From Geobacter sp. OR-1 (GTDB taxonomy: Bacteria > Desulfobacterota > Desulfuromonadia > Geobacterales > DSM-12255), in NCBI RefSeq assembly GCF_000813145.1, contig NZ_BAZF01000008.1, positions 1 to 64,000 on the forward strand: 64,000 nucleotides of DNA. Direction: 5' to 3'. This document shows positions 1 to 9,647 of the stretch, piece after piece; position 1 is the first letter of the stretch; each line of letters begins with the position of its first letter. The translations under genes were made by a program, and so were the position numbers. Under the pieces are notes generated by a model. That model saw only the letters and a list, made by a program, of their open reading frames with translations. It made no database searches and had not been told where the DNA came from.

Positions 1-1180
1 ATTAGGTAAATATCCGCGGTAATAACTCTCTAAAGGAATAATAAGTCCCAGAAAGGTCACAAGAAGCCATGTTAGCTTAAACTTACTTGTTATTCTAGAA
101 GAGATTAAACTCAACACCATTTAAAAAAACCATATACGGGGAATAAAGCCACCTAAACTCTTGACGAATTGTGATTGATGCAGCTGCAATCAGTGAAAAT
201 AGTAGCAATAATAACAATATCAGTATTTTGTTTTGAGAATTTTCGACATTTCCAAAGCGAAACGATTTAAACCCATAATAAAAGATCGACAATATGACAA
301 CAGTAACTCCAACTCCAAATAAAACACCAGGTATCCAAGTATCCATAACGTTAAGACCCGATAAGTAGTCAGGCCCCACGTTGAAACCAAAAAGGTTCGC
401 TATTGCCGAACCAACAAACGAGACAAACTTTACAAATTCGAATTTTATATGAGTTCCACCAGTACCAACTAGAAAATTCACATCTAATACCTTTTTTTTA
501 ATAAAATAATTAAATGCTATTATAAGCATCGGGATAGTGGCAAGGTAGGTTCGCTGTATTCTGGATATGTAATTGGGATTTACCATAAAGGCAGCAAAAA
601 GGAGAAATAGCCCTGCCACTAGAAAACGTTCCGCCGTAAAAATCAAAATCATGAACCAAGCATTTGCCCAAAGTATGTTCGATACTCTTCCGTATTGCAT
701 TGCTCGGACAACATTAATTACTAACAGTAAGAGGAATAAGATGCCAAGCCCTTCCATTGCCCCCCATACTTGCAACACATTATAATACGCAAATCTTGAT
801 ACAATAGCAGTCAATCCAGCAACAATTAATATTAAGTAGTTGTTATTTGAAAGAATCCAACAGACATATGCCAAAAGGGCAGTATTAATACATTGAATAA
901 CAATATTAACACAGATATAATTAATAAAGTTGTTCCCAAGTAATTTGATTTCAATACAATAGAATAGGGCCATTACGGGGCGATACTTTTCAGCATCTAC
1001 CATTGTAAATGCTTTGGCAATACTACTGGCATACCCACCATCTTGGGCCTTCACAATAAGATTTAAATCATCCCCCATAAAAGTTAGATATGGCAAAGAC
1101 CCGTACCAAACAGTACAGATTGATGATAATGCAAATATAAACAACCAATAACAATATGTCGTCTTTAAGTTTAATTCCAT
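1..1180 (-). pseudogene. polytopic GT-C-like membrane protein, frameshifted and cut by the left edge
   Basis: The reading frame from ATG 1180 (or TTG 1198) encodes many hydrophobic segments and stops at 95-97. After the first membrane segment there is an acidic pair (Asp37-Asp38, in GDDL) and a YRPV motif. GT-C polyprenol-sugar-dependent glycosyltransferases typically carry such acidic loop residues. The end looks premature. From position 120 down to 1 a different frame is fully open for 40 codons and encodes another hydrophobic segment, so one extra base near 119-124 (AAA next to a T7 run) would explain the break. It is the last visible gene of the polysaccharide operon and is AT-rich like its neighbours. 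The substrate is unknown. It could be a true pseudogene or a sequencing error. Confidence 0.6.
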
Positions 1181-1224
1181 TCCCAAAACTTCTAACAATT
1201 ATATTAAAAGTGAGTAGCCATTAG

Positions 1225-2529
1225 CTACATCTTGCCAGTTTGGTCATGTGAAAACTCTTGTATTGCAAAATAAATTGAATCTAGACTTTGTTCCCAGCTA
1301 ATCGTTGAAACATATTTAAATCCTCTATCCACTTGTGCCACGCGCATATCATTATTCGTTAACAATAATTGAGCAGCAGTAGCTAAACGCTGAGGTGTCG
1401 CTCGTTCCAATGTTATAACGCCCGAAGGAAAAGCTGATCTCATACATGGCGTGTCCAAGTCAACAACGGCACATCCACATGCAATCATTTCATTAGGTAT
1501 AAGAGAATAATTGGTAAAAGATGTCACAATTCCAACTGTCGCACGATTATAGAGAATTCGTAATTCCTCGTGCCCAATTATGCCATGATTCTTGTCAATC
1601 CACAAAAACTTACCAGCCGGGAGTCTTGCATCTCCAAATATCTCTACTCTCACATTTGGCATCTTATCCTTGAGCAGTTTTAGCGCCCACATGATCAGTT
1701 CATAACCGCGCCTTGGCGTATGTTGGCGAATATAGGCTACGACAAGATTTTCTTCACGAATTACTGAATTGTCTAAGTAGTATTCGCTCTTTTCTAGTCC
1801 TAATAGAAATCCAGCGGTGCGCATCCCATATACTGAAGAAAGAGTTTCAGCAAGCCATGGAGATGCACATACACCCCATAGCCCCAGACGATAAGTCTCT
1901 TCGGCAAACGCCGCCATGCTTCCTGGCGGATGGAAATAAGGTTCAAAATCCTGGACAAAGTATCCCTTGGATGAAGCCGAAATACAGTTTTTCAACACAT
2001 AAGCACCAGGCCAGTAAGTCGCCACGGCAATATCGAAATACATTGCCATCGCCTCATCCAATCTCAGCACAGGGCAGGCGACCGCGTCAAATCCAAACTC
2101 TTCAAACCAAGCTTTCTCACATTCTGAATAACGATATTCAATAACCTCAGGGTAGAACGTGACAAAGCACTTCACACCTTTTTTTATAAGATAATCTAAT
2201 ACTCTGGCCATGGTCATTCTTCCCCCTGAACCTCGCTCTGGTTCGGGTATCAACATAAGAAAAGACAACATGGAAATATCAACAGGGCGATTACCGTTAT
2301 CGTGGTTCACTTCAACACGTTCGGGCAATGTTACAAATTGCGATTCATCGAGCTGACGCTTAACATCCATTATATGTTGTGAGGAATAGTCTATTGTCAG
2401 GGAAGCAGCTAAAGTAGACTGGCTCACACCTCTAGTTCTTAATAATGTCTGTATTCGTGCAACAATGCCGTTTATACCTTCATAATAAAAAGTTCGGGCA
2501 ACAACATTTAGTAATTTGATTAGGTTCAT
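1225..2529 (-). CDS. WsaF-like glycosyltransferase (GT4-type fold)
   Basis: This is a 434-residue cytoplasmic glycosyltransferase. The segment around residues 193-204 (QDFEPYF then PPGS) is a signature I associate with rhamnosyltransferases of the WsaF type, where it lies in the N-terminal Rossmann domain. The C-terminal half (about 260-420) has the donor-binding layout of GT-B enzymes, with an IACGCAVVDLD stretch near residue 345. The N-terminal 60 residues are helical and basic and may contact the membrane. It is probably one sugar-adding step in assembly of an O-antigen or similar surface glycan, co-transcribed with the other minus-strand glycosyltransferases. Donor and acceptor cannot be read from sequence. 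Composition is AT-rich relative to the right-hand part of the window. Confidence 0.75.
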   Translation of the reverse strand: MNLIKLLNVVARTFYYEGINGIVARIQTLLRTRGVSQSTLAASLTIDYSSQHIMDVKRQLDESQFVTLPERVEVNHDNGNRPVDISMLSFLMLIPEPERGSGGRMTMARVLDYLIKKGVKCFVTFYPEVIEYRYSECEKAWFEEFGFDAVACPVLRLDEAMAMYFDIAVATYWPGAYVLKNCISASSKGYFVQDFEPYFHPPGSMAAFAEETYRLGLWGVCASPWLAETLSSVYGMRTAGFLLGLEKSEYYLDNSVIREENLVVAYIRQHTPRRGYELIMWALKLLKDKMPNVRVEIFGDARLPAGKFLWIDKNHGIIGHEELRILYNRATVGIVTSFTNYSLIPNEMIACGCAVVDLDTPCMRSAFPSGVITLERATPQRLATAAQLLLTNNDMRVAQVDRGFKYVSTISWEQSLDSIYFAIQEFSHDQTGKM

Positions 2530-2576
2530 TTCCTTATCCAGAGAACACTAGTTGTTTTACTGACAGTAACTATTCA

Positions 2577-3482
2577 TCAAAAATAATAGGGCTGTTTATA
2601 TATTTCTAGCATCAGAGACTTCCAGTGCGCATCTTGATCTTTAAAAAGGAGCTCCGCATTATTCTTATGAAATCTGTAATAAGCCAACATTTCAATGATC
2701 GGAAAGAGCTTACAACCATTAAAGGCAAGTCTCAACCACAATTCATGATCTTCACGATAACGCATTTCCACACGAAACGCGCCATAACGGTCTAAAACGT
2801 CCTTCTTTACTGATGCAGTGCAAGTCCACACAGGATTCACCTCTTCCATCTCTTTCAAATTCAGTGAAAAAGATTTCCTAAACTGCCCGTCCCAGACCCC
2901 CTCAATCTGCCTTGCACCATCAGATATTATTGTTACAGATCCATATACCATATCAGCTTTAGTAAGCATGAAATAAAAAAGGGTGATGTCTAGCCTTTCA
3001 GGTACTGAGATATCGTCACTGTCCATAAATGCAACGTAGTGCCCCTTTGCCATTTTGATTCCAGTGTTTCGACCTCTACATGCGTTACCACTATTGTCAG
3101 TGTATTTATGTACCCGAACTTGAGGATGACAAGCATATCTATCAACAATGGTTAGAGTATTTTCAGGAGAACCATCACAAACTAGTATCAATTCAAAATT
3201 CCTAAAAGTTTGGCTTAATATACTATCTATGGCCTTTTCAAGCTCCCAAGTTCTGTCATATACAGGTATGATTACAGAAAAAAGGGGAGCCTGCGAATCC
3301 CACTTATTTAGCTGCTGTATCTGCTTGCGAATTGATTGACTTCTGATCAGTTTTTTGACGGCCTCTATGAACGAAGCAAAATTAGAATAAGATTTTGACA
3401 AAGTGCGACAAAATATATCGGCTAAACCTTTTCGCACACTACTAAAGTAAGTTTGCTCACGTGCAAATACATTTAATTCCAT
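2577..3482 (-). CDS. family 2 glycosyltransferase
   Basis: This is a GT2-family enzyme of about 301 residues. The catalytic GT-A domain begins near residue 67 with the typical SVIIPVYDR strand, continues with VCDGSP (102-106), and has the metal-binding acidic cluster MDSDD at 153-157. The first 60 residues are a basic helical extension. I start it at ATG 3482 because an upstream in-frame GTG at 3500 has no ribosome-binding site, whereas GAGGG precedes the ATG by 11 bases. The short gaps to both neighbours (24 and 47 bp) indicate one operon. It likely transfers a nucleotide-activated sugar to a growing lipid-linked glycan. Specificity is unknown. Confidence 0.8.
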   Translation of the reverse strand: MELNVFAREQTYFSSVRKGLADIFCRTLSKSYSNFASFIEAVKKLIRSQSIRKQIQQLNKWDSQAPLFSVIIPVYDRTWELEKAIDSILSQTFRNFELILVCDGSPENTLTIVDRYACHPQVRVHKYTDNSGNACRGRNTGIKMAKGHYVAFMDSDDISVPERLDITLFYFMLTKADMVYGSVTIISDGARQIEGVWDGQFRKSFSLNLKEMEEVNPVWTCTASVKKDVLDRYGAFRVEMRYREDHELWLRLAFNGCKLFPIIEMLAYYRFHKNNAELLFKDQDAHWKSLMLEIYKQPYYF

Positions 3483-3506
3483 CCTTGATTTTTCCCTCAC
3501 AATTGA

Positions 3507-6398
3507 CTATATCGCAGCTATGTATTGATCCTGGCAGTATTTATCTTCAACACTTAGCTTTGATAGTATTGTTTTATCAACCTTATTTTCTGAAATAGCT
3601 TTTCCAAAAAGATATTCGACAATCTTTCTGTCTGGCTCAAAACCCAAGAGATAGCGTCCGTGCAAATTAAGCATGTCACAACAATAAGCCGTAATCCCTT
3701 CATGAATCTCCATCAAGTGGTTAAATTGTTCGTTAGGTTTTCCAAAAACGGGTTCAAGTTCTCCGTTTCTGTGTTCGAAACAAACAAGTTGACCATCCGG
3801 CGCAGTTAATATGCTTTCAAAAATCAAGCTATATCGGTACATATCACTTGCAGTATTCAAAGGATCATCATTTTCTGTTAAATAGCCTTTAAATTTATTA
3901 TGCAACTTATCACCATCTTGAATGTCTAAGCACGTAGCGAAATAGTACCCCGTCAGAGAACTGCCTAACAGCCTAGATAGCGCCTTCTGAATATTGCCAC
4001 TATACCCAACGTCTGAAACTGCAATACCGACCTTGTCAGCATTAATACCTAACTCATTTAGATACGTCAGATAATTTCCATTTTCTTTACTAGCAACAGC
4101 TAATATTGCATCAAAATTATTCCTGACAATTCCAGCAATCTTATTAATGTCAGTTGGAAGTTCAACATATGAACTCGCAACGTTTTTCCCCTTTAGATAA
4201 CTCGTGCTAATACCAAAACGAGTTTCCATAAGATTAAACAGATCACCCTTGTAGGGTTTTTTCAATATATATAGAGCATCTTCAAGATTAGCAATTGCAG
4301 GAACCGTTGTTGCTCTCCGAGAAGCAAGCAAATAAACTGTTTCAATTCTTTCAGTTATCTTATTTGCAACATCCTTATGCTTTAGGAACATGTCAAAAAT
4401 GCGTTTAAGCAAATAGCCTTCACGAGCTAAGAATAGTATTTTTACAATGTTGTCTTTAATTACTGATTTTAGAAGCCAGGTAAGATACGCAAAAATAACA
4501 GGGCCTATTACTGCATAACCAAACCCGTGTTTGTTTGAGAATTTGTAGTCACCAGCATAATCATGCATAGCAAAAGGATTATTGCACAGGTAATTAATAG
4601 TCATTCCTAAAATAGCTGAATTGGCAATATTATGAGCAAGAGAAAACGTTTTTAGTTCTCTTCCAATAAATGAATTATTGAACAGATTTTTAGGAGACAT
4701 GACATGGTAAACTGCTATCTTCAATTCGCTGGGGATTTGAACATCAGAATGTTCGTTGTCTCCGATATGAAGTATGGATGTTCTAGAATAATTCTCTAAC
4801 AACTTCATCCACATGGTTGCATTATCTTTTCGCACACCCAACTCTGATGATAAGTACAGTTCGTCGTAACCAGCGATCCCGTTTGCAGTAAGTATTGCCC
4901 GAATAGTCTTTGCGTCAAGATACATGTCGGACATCAGAATGACATGTTTATTGTGCTCCTTCGCAAAACGCAGTGCCTCTACTACCTCTGGCCTGGCACG
5001 AGTAAAACAAACTTCAATCTCCATTTCATGCTTACAAAGCCTTTCTATGATCGATCCATCAATCTTAAGAATAGCTCTTATTCGGTGATAAATTTCCTCG
5101 ATTCCCACATCCCTGCTAAAACCAATCTCACCTCTGATTTCGCTTTCTGCCCTTTTTCGTATTTCGCGAAAATTTTTCACGTCTTCAGATCTTGCAGCAT
5201 CAATCTCCAGCAGATCAAAAACGGTATCGGGATCGATCAATGGCCGGGTAACAAGGGTGTCAAAGATATCAAAGGTAATAACTTCATATTTCAGGATTTC
5301 CTGCTTCAACCCATCAAGACTCTTTTGCCAATATTGATGAAGATTTCTACTGCCAAATGAGATTGAAAACTCTTTTTTTAACGTATTAATTTCACAAAAA
5401 GTGTATCCTTGGTTGTGGGCTATCGGAACTATCATCCTTTCTAATGTCTGAATTAGCGTACCTTTGATTTGTCCTGACTCTTCAGGGAACTCCTCAATCT
5501 TAAAACCAGCAGAGAGCAACGGTGCAATCGCTTTTGGCCGCGCCCAGAACATGGCCCCCTTCGGCGAGTCCAGATATCCTGAAAAATCTCCTGCAATCCC
5601 GAACATATTGCAGAGTTGTTGACCAAGCTGCTTGTTGCTTAACCAAGCATGTGTCCAATACGGCAGCGTTAAATATGTCTCAGGATAAATTATTCCGACA
5701 TCCTCATAAGCAGTAAATATCCCAAAGATTTTTCGCACAATTGGCACAGACCCCATAAGGTTATCCAAAAGATGTTTCCGCCATTCGTTTTGCTGTATGT
5801 CAGAGTAAAGAGATATATTGCTGTGAATGTAGCACACGTAATCATATTTCAGAAGATCAGCAGCAAAGACAGAAACATAGGAAGCAATATCGCTCCCGCG
5901 ATTTTGAACAACTTTTACAAAACATCCCCGGACAGTTTTGACTGATGCCATCTTAACTTGAACATCGTTTTCGTGGTATTGATAGATTGTAGAAACATAC
6001 AGGTCAAAATCAAAGGGGATATTAACAAGATACGATGCAATTTCATCAAGCAAGTCAAAACAATCAAGATGAAGATGAATCCCAATTGTACTGCTTATCG
6101 ATTCTGCGTCCAATATGGCATCAAACAACTGCCCCTTTAACGTTTTGTGCTTAGAATGGATTGAATAGGAGGGAGAAGCCCCACCTAACCACTTACTTAT
6201 TAATCTAAATAACTGAGGCAACTTTAGCCCAACCCTACGTAAAGGCGATGTAATTCGCCAACTCAATGAGCTGTAAACAAGATTTAACTGACTATCAAGT
6301 TGGGCTATCCTTATCTTAGCTATTTGCAACTGCTGTTCAGTTCGATCTAGTTTTTCTATTAATTCAATGGAATTTCGATCTTTACTTGCAGTGTTCAT
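3507..6398 (-). CDS. multidomain polysaccharide protein: coiled coil + RgpF-like + HAD + C-terminal domain
   Basis: This is a 963-residue protein. Residues 10-42 are a heptad coiled coil, followed by SLSWRITSPLRR (44-55). Residues about 105-345 match the rhamnan synthesis F (RgpF) family, with the ENRG-like VQNRGSD (164-170) and an IHSN segment at 191-194. Residues about 370-560 are a HAD-type phosphatase domain: the DIFDT motif starts at D377, with later MSDMYLD and HIGDNEHSD. The remaining roughly 400 residues form an uncharacterised domain found with HAD modules in polysaccharide loci. ATG 6398 has GGAAA upstream. A GTG at 6428 would overlap the preceding gene. It is probably a glycosyltransferase or phosphorylation-linked chain-assembly enzyme. 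The exact reaction is unknown. Confidence 0.7.
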   Translation of the reverse strand: MNTASKDRNSIELIEKLDRTEQQLQIAKIRIAQLDSQLNLVYSSLSWRITSPLRRVGLKLPQLFRLISKWLGGASPSYSIHSKHKTLKGQLFDAILDAESISSTIGIHLHLDCFDLLDEIASYLVNIPFDFDLYVSTIYQYHENDVQVKMASVKTVRGCFVKVVQNRGSDIASYVSVFAADLLKYDYVCYIHSNISLYSDIQQNEWRKHLLDNLMGSVPIVRKIFGIFTAYEDVGIIYPETYLTLPYWTHAWLSNKQLGQQLCNMFGIAGDFSGYLDSPKGAMFWARPKAIAPLLSAGFKIEEFPEESGQIKGTLIQTLERMIVPIAHNQGYTFCEINTLKKEFSISFGSRNLHQYWQKSLDGLKQEILKYEVITFDIFDTLVTRPLIDPDTVFDLLEIDAARSEDVKNFREIRKRAESEIRGEIGFSRDVGIEEIYHRIRAILKIDGSIIERLCKHEMEIEVCFTRARPEVVEALRFAKEHNKHVILMSDMYLDAKTIRAILTANGIAGYDELYLSSELGVRKDNATMWMKLLENYSRTSILHIGDNEHSDVQIPSELKIAVYHVMSPKNLFNNSFIGRELKTFSLAHNIANSAILGMTINYLCNNPFAMHDYAGDYKFSNKHGFGYAVIGPVIFAYLTWLLKSVIKDNIVKILFLAREGYLLKRIFDMFLKHKDVANKITERIETVYLLASRRATTVPAIANLEDALYILKKPYKGDLFNLMETRFGISTSYLKGKNVASSYVELPTDINKIAGIVRNNFDAILAVASKENGNYLTYLNELGINADKVGIAVSDVGYSGNIQKALSRLLGSSLTGYYFATCLDIQDGDKLHNKFKGYLTENDDPLNTASDMYRYSLIFESILTAPDGQLVCFEHRNGELEPVFGKPNEQFNHLMEIHEGITAYCCDMLNLHGRYLLGFEPDRKIVEYLFGKAISENKVDKTILSKLSVEDKYCQDQYIAAI

Positions 6399-6417
6399 AA
6401 ATATATTTCCAGATAAC

Positions 6418-7848
6418 TTATTTTGCACGAGACATTATTGACAACATTTTACGAAAAGGGGCTGTTATTTTCCAACTCAACGAATTTAGCATGTTTTCGT
6501 TGTATTGCCTTAAGTATATAGTTTCTGAAATAACTTGTGCCAATTGTTGATTTAACTCAGTTAACTGCTGCTTTTGCTCAGTTAACTGTTGACTCCGTTC
6601 TGATAATAATTGTTCGTTAACCAATAATTTGGGAAATAACTCATTAAGATCCTTCTGAATTTCACTGGCGATCACTGATTTCTCGAGATAAAGTTCATCA
6701 GATTGACACTGGTAAATTGATTCAATCGCAAATTGCAGTGATGATATTATTGCATCGTATTTGAATTCCAACCCCATATATTTTATGGAATTTAATGACA
6801 TCCCTTTCCATAAATCGATTTGCGTTAGCAACCTTATCACTGCAGCGGCAAATTCTTCTGGGTTGTCGGCAATTATACATTCTCTGCCTGAAACCAGACT
6901 CATTCCCTGCGCGCCTATGCTGGTTGTAACTAACGGTAATCCATTGGAAAGAGCTTCGCCTACCTTGCCTTTCATCCCTGCACCGAAACGCAAAGGAGCA
7001 ACTGACACCATTGCTTCGTCCAGGTAGGGCTGCGTTGACGACACATACCCGGTAACCTCTACCGAAGGAGAAGCAAGTTGTATGACCTCTTGGGGGGGAT
7101 CAGAGCCAACAATTTTCAATCTCGCATCGGGTACTTGTCGCTTGATTATTGGCAAGATTGATTCGCAGAAGAATAACATTGCATCAACATTCGGCCGGTG
7201 TTTAAAGCCTCCGACGAAAAGCAGGGAATTTGGATTTCGCTCCTCTCTCGGCGGAACTGAACTTCGAATTGAGTGCACGTTTGGTATTATATGAATCTTG
7301 TTCGCATAAATTCCGTTATTAACTAAGATTTTCTTGTCTTGTTCTGTTACAGCCCACACTCGATCCGCCAAAGAATACGCTTTCATCTCTTTTATTTTGG
7401 TGTTTAGTGCCTGCTGAGACATTTCGTCATCGTTCAATACTTTTGCCATCATGGCTTCACGGAAAAAATGTACATCAACGCTATCCACAATACAAATAGT
7501 TTTGGGGGATATTTCTCTTACAACCGGCACAAATTGTTCTGCGATAAAATAAAATTCACATATGACGGCATCTATCAGTTCTAACTGAAGCATTTCAATG
7601 AATTTATCGTGATAAATTACTTTAATTTTGTTGTTTATCAATTCATTAATATACCTTTGATAATTTGATTCTTCACCATATCCGATACTATAAATATAAA
7701 CTTCAGAAAACTTGGTTAGTATCTGTAAGATGCGAAACAGGCGCAGATCTCCCGATGCCCTGTCGAAATACGGAAGCCTGGGAACTATGCACAAAATCCT
7801 AACAGGTGAATCGGGATTCAACGCTGATTTTATTTGATCTTCTTCCAC
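6418..7848 (-). CDS. GT4-type glycosyltransferase with C-terminal coiled coil
   Basis: This is a 476-residue GT-B enzyme. The N-terminal acceptor domain starts at RILCIVPRLPY (about residue 18). The donor domain starts near residue 205 (LLFVGGFKHRPN) and contains the diagnostic APLRFGAGMKGKVGEALS segment around 285-303. Residues about 395-445 form a glutamine/leucine-rich heptad coil encoded by near-identical 21-bp DNA units, and the protein ends with NSLSWKITAPFRK. That tail resembles the start of the neighbouring RgpF-like protein, suggesting a common docking element. GTG 7848 is the predicted start, with only a weak ribosome-binding site. AT-rich. The sugar is unknown. Confidence 0.8.
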   Translation of the reverse strand: MEEDQIKSALNPDSPVRILCIVPRLPYFDRASGDLRLFRILQILTKFSEVYIYSIGYGEESNYQRYINELINNKIKVIYHDKFIEMLQLELIDAVICEFYFIAEQFVPVVREISPKTICIVDSVDVHFFREAMMAKVLNDDEMSQQALNTKIKEMKAYSLADRVWAVTEQDKKILVNNGIYANKIHIIPNVHSIRSSVPPREERNPNSLLFVGGFKHRPNVDAMLFFCESILPIIKRQVPDARLKIVGSDPPQEVIQLASPSVEVTGYVSSTQPYLDEAMVSVAPLRFGAGMKGKVGEALSNGLPLVTTSIGAQGMSLVSGRECIIADNPEEFAAAVIRLLTQIDLWKGMSLNSIKYMGLEFKYDAIISSLQFAIESIYQCQSDELYLEKSVIASEIQKDLNELFPKLLVNEQLLSERSQQLTEQKQQLTELNQQLAQVISETIYLRQYNENMLNSLSWKITAPFRKMLSIMSRAK

Positions 7849-7866
7849 TTAATTACCTGAATCTTT

Positions 7867-8787
7867 TCAATGGTTGTTGGCAGAACTCTTATGCCCAGCC
7901 CTTGAAAGACAATTGATAGCTTTTCTCACAAATGCGGTGGATTTCCAAGTTTTGGAGTTAATAACAGCTTCAAGCTGGTTATGCAATTCAGCAATAATAA
8001 TATTTTTCTCGTTCAATTCAGTAATTGTTGCTTGATATTCTCTTGCAAAGGCCAGTAAACGGGGAGTGTAGCTGTTTAATATTTTTTCCCCACCAATTGC
8101 CCCACAATGCCCCAATACCAATTTCAGTGTTGCCATATCTGAAAGATGACTTGACGCCACAGTTTTGGCTGTCGCATGCCTTAGACTTGATGACAAGATT
8201 TCTTCAATAGTTGAAAAAGTAAACTCTTTTGCAATTTTTAACCATAAATCAATATCCATTGCCAAATCAAGAGATTCATCCAATGGCCCGCATTTCCCCC
8301 AAACTACATTTGTGAAAAAACATGACGGTTGCCAAAAATGAGAATCAAACCAAGTACAGATTGTGTCAACTGTAACTACAGATGGGACTGTTCGAACAAT
8401 AACCATTCCTCCTTCATCAACATAATCTCCCCCTCCCACCACCGCCCCGGCATCCGGATTTGCGGTAAACGCCTCGGCAACGGCATTGAGCGCACCGGGA
8501 TGATACCAGTCATCCGAATTAAGCCAGCCGAAGATCTCGCCGGTCGCCCGATCGAACCCTTTGTTGATGGCATGGCTCTGGCCCCGGTCCGGCTCGCTTA
8601 CCCAGTAGACCAGATGTTTCTCGTACTTCTTTATTATCTCAACCGACTCGTCAGTACTGCCGCCGTCGATAATGATGTACTCAAGATTCGGGTAATCCTG
8701 CTCTATGACCGAGAGGATCGTCTTTTCGATGAACCGCCCCTGGTTGAATGACGGGGTAACAATAGATATTTTGGGGAGGGAAGTCAT
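7867..8787 (-). CDS. family 2 glycosyltransferase with mosaic composition
   Basis: This is a 306-residue GT2 enzyme. Key elements are ISIVTPSFNQG at 7-17, IIDGGSTDES at 39-48 and the NSDDW acidic motif at 90-94. A C-terminal coil (about 260-285) is followed by NSKTWKSTAFVRK, the third appearance in this operon of an S-x-[ST]-W-[KR]-x-T tail. The first roughly 122 codons are GC-rich like the host backbone, while the rest is AT-rich like the genes to the left. The compositional break is near 8.42 kb, inside the gene. The fold remains intact, so it is probably a functional hybrid. The role is sugar transfer to a surface glycan, specificity unknown. Confidence 0.8.
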   Translation of the reverse strand: MTSLPKISIVTPSFNQGRFIEKTILSVIEQDYPNLEYIIIDGGSTDESVEIIKKYEKHLVYWVSEPDRGQSHAINKGFDRATGEIFGWLNSDDWYHPGALNAVAEAFTANPDAGAVVGGGDYVDEGGMVIVRTVPSVVTVDTICTWFDSHFWQPSCFFTNVVWGKCGPLDESLDLAMDIDLWLKIAKEFTFSTIEEILSSSLRHATAKTVASSHLSDMATLKLVLGHCGAIGGEKILNSYTPRLLAFAREYQATITELNEKNIIIAELHNQLEAVINSKTWKSTAFVRKAINCLSRAGHKSSANNH

Positions 8788-8876
8788 TTGCCGAATTATT
8801 CCTTCATTGCTGCATCAAAGTTATAAGATAACAACCGGGCTGTCTATGGATAACATGCTTCGCATTAATCAAAGCG

Positions 8877-9647
8877 TCATTGTCTACGGTAATCCCCGCA
8901 CGAAAAATATTTCTCCAGCCAGACATAGAGACAGATGAAGAGATAGCGGCTCCCCATCTCCTTGATCTTCAGTTTGGCAACCCCGGACCTCCGGTTGCGC
9001 CAGGTGATCGGGATAGTGGTCCAGGTGAAACCGCGGACAATCGCCTTGAGCGGGAGTTCTACAGTCAGATTGAAATGAGGAGCAATAAGGGGACGACAGC
9101 CGTCGATCACTTCCCGGCGATAAGCCTTGAAAGCGTTGGTAGTGTCGTTCAACTTGATCCCGAAAAGCAGCTGCAGAAATTTATTGGCCAGCCGATTGAA
9201 AACCATCTTCACAACCGGGTAGTCGATGGTCCCGCCACCCTTGATAAAGCGACTGCCGAAAACGCAGTCATACCCCTTGTTCAGCTCCTGCCAATAACGA
9301 ACCACATCGCGGCAGTCGTCGGATTCGTCGGCCATCATTATTACGACGGCATCACCGGTCATGTTATCAAGCCCACAGATGATCGCCCTGCCGAAACCGT
9401 GCAACCCGCTGTTCTGCACCGGTTTGAGCTGGGGAACCCTTTCGGCGAGATCCTGCAGCAGTGCCCAGGTCCGGTCTGAACTACCGTCATCGACCACCAC
9501 GATCTCGTGAGGAACACCCTGCAGGCGAAGTTCAAGGTGAAGGTGCTCCACGGTCGAGCAGATGCACCCCTCCTCGTCACGAGCCGGAAGAACTACAGAG
9601 AGGAGCTGCAGCGGAGCTCGCCCCCCGGAATCGCCCGGATTCTTCAT
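8877..9647 (-). CDS. family 2 glycosyltransferase, polyprenol-phosphate sugar synthase-like
   Basis: This is a GT2 enzyme of about 256 residues. It begins with [12 protein letters not shown], then VVVDDGSSD, and has the acidic MMADESDD motif. The overall layout resembles dolichyl/undecaprenyl-phosphate mannose or glucose synthases without the C-terminal membrane segments. The start ATG 9647 overlaps the stop of the upstream epimerase gene as ATGA, which indicates translational coupling. Longer in-frame starts would run deep into that gene. It could make an undecaprenyl-phosphate-linked sugar for a GT-C transferase such as the one at the left edge, but this pairing is inference. GC-rich, host-like. 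Confidence 0.8.
   Translation of the reverse strand: MKNPGDSGGRAPLQLLSVVLPARDEEGCICSTVEHLHLELRLQGVPHEIVVVDDGSSDRTWALLQDLAERVPQLKPVQNSGLHGFGRAIICGLDNMTGDAVVIMMADESDDCRDVVRYWQELNKGYDCVFGSRFIKGGGTIDYPVVKMVFNRLANKFLQLLFGIKLNDTTNAFKAYRREVIDGCRPLIAPHFNLTVELPLKAIVRGFTWTTIPITWRNRRSGVAKLKIKEMGSRYLFICLYVWLEKYFSCGDYRRQ

Noticed and set aside
6540-6620. Tandem 21-bp repeats as a phase-variable tract
   Set aside because: The units keep the reading frame and encode coiled-coil heptads; changes in copy number would only alter coil length.
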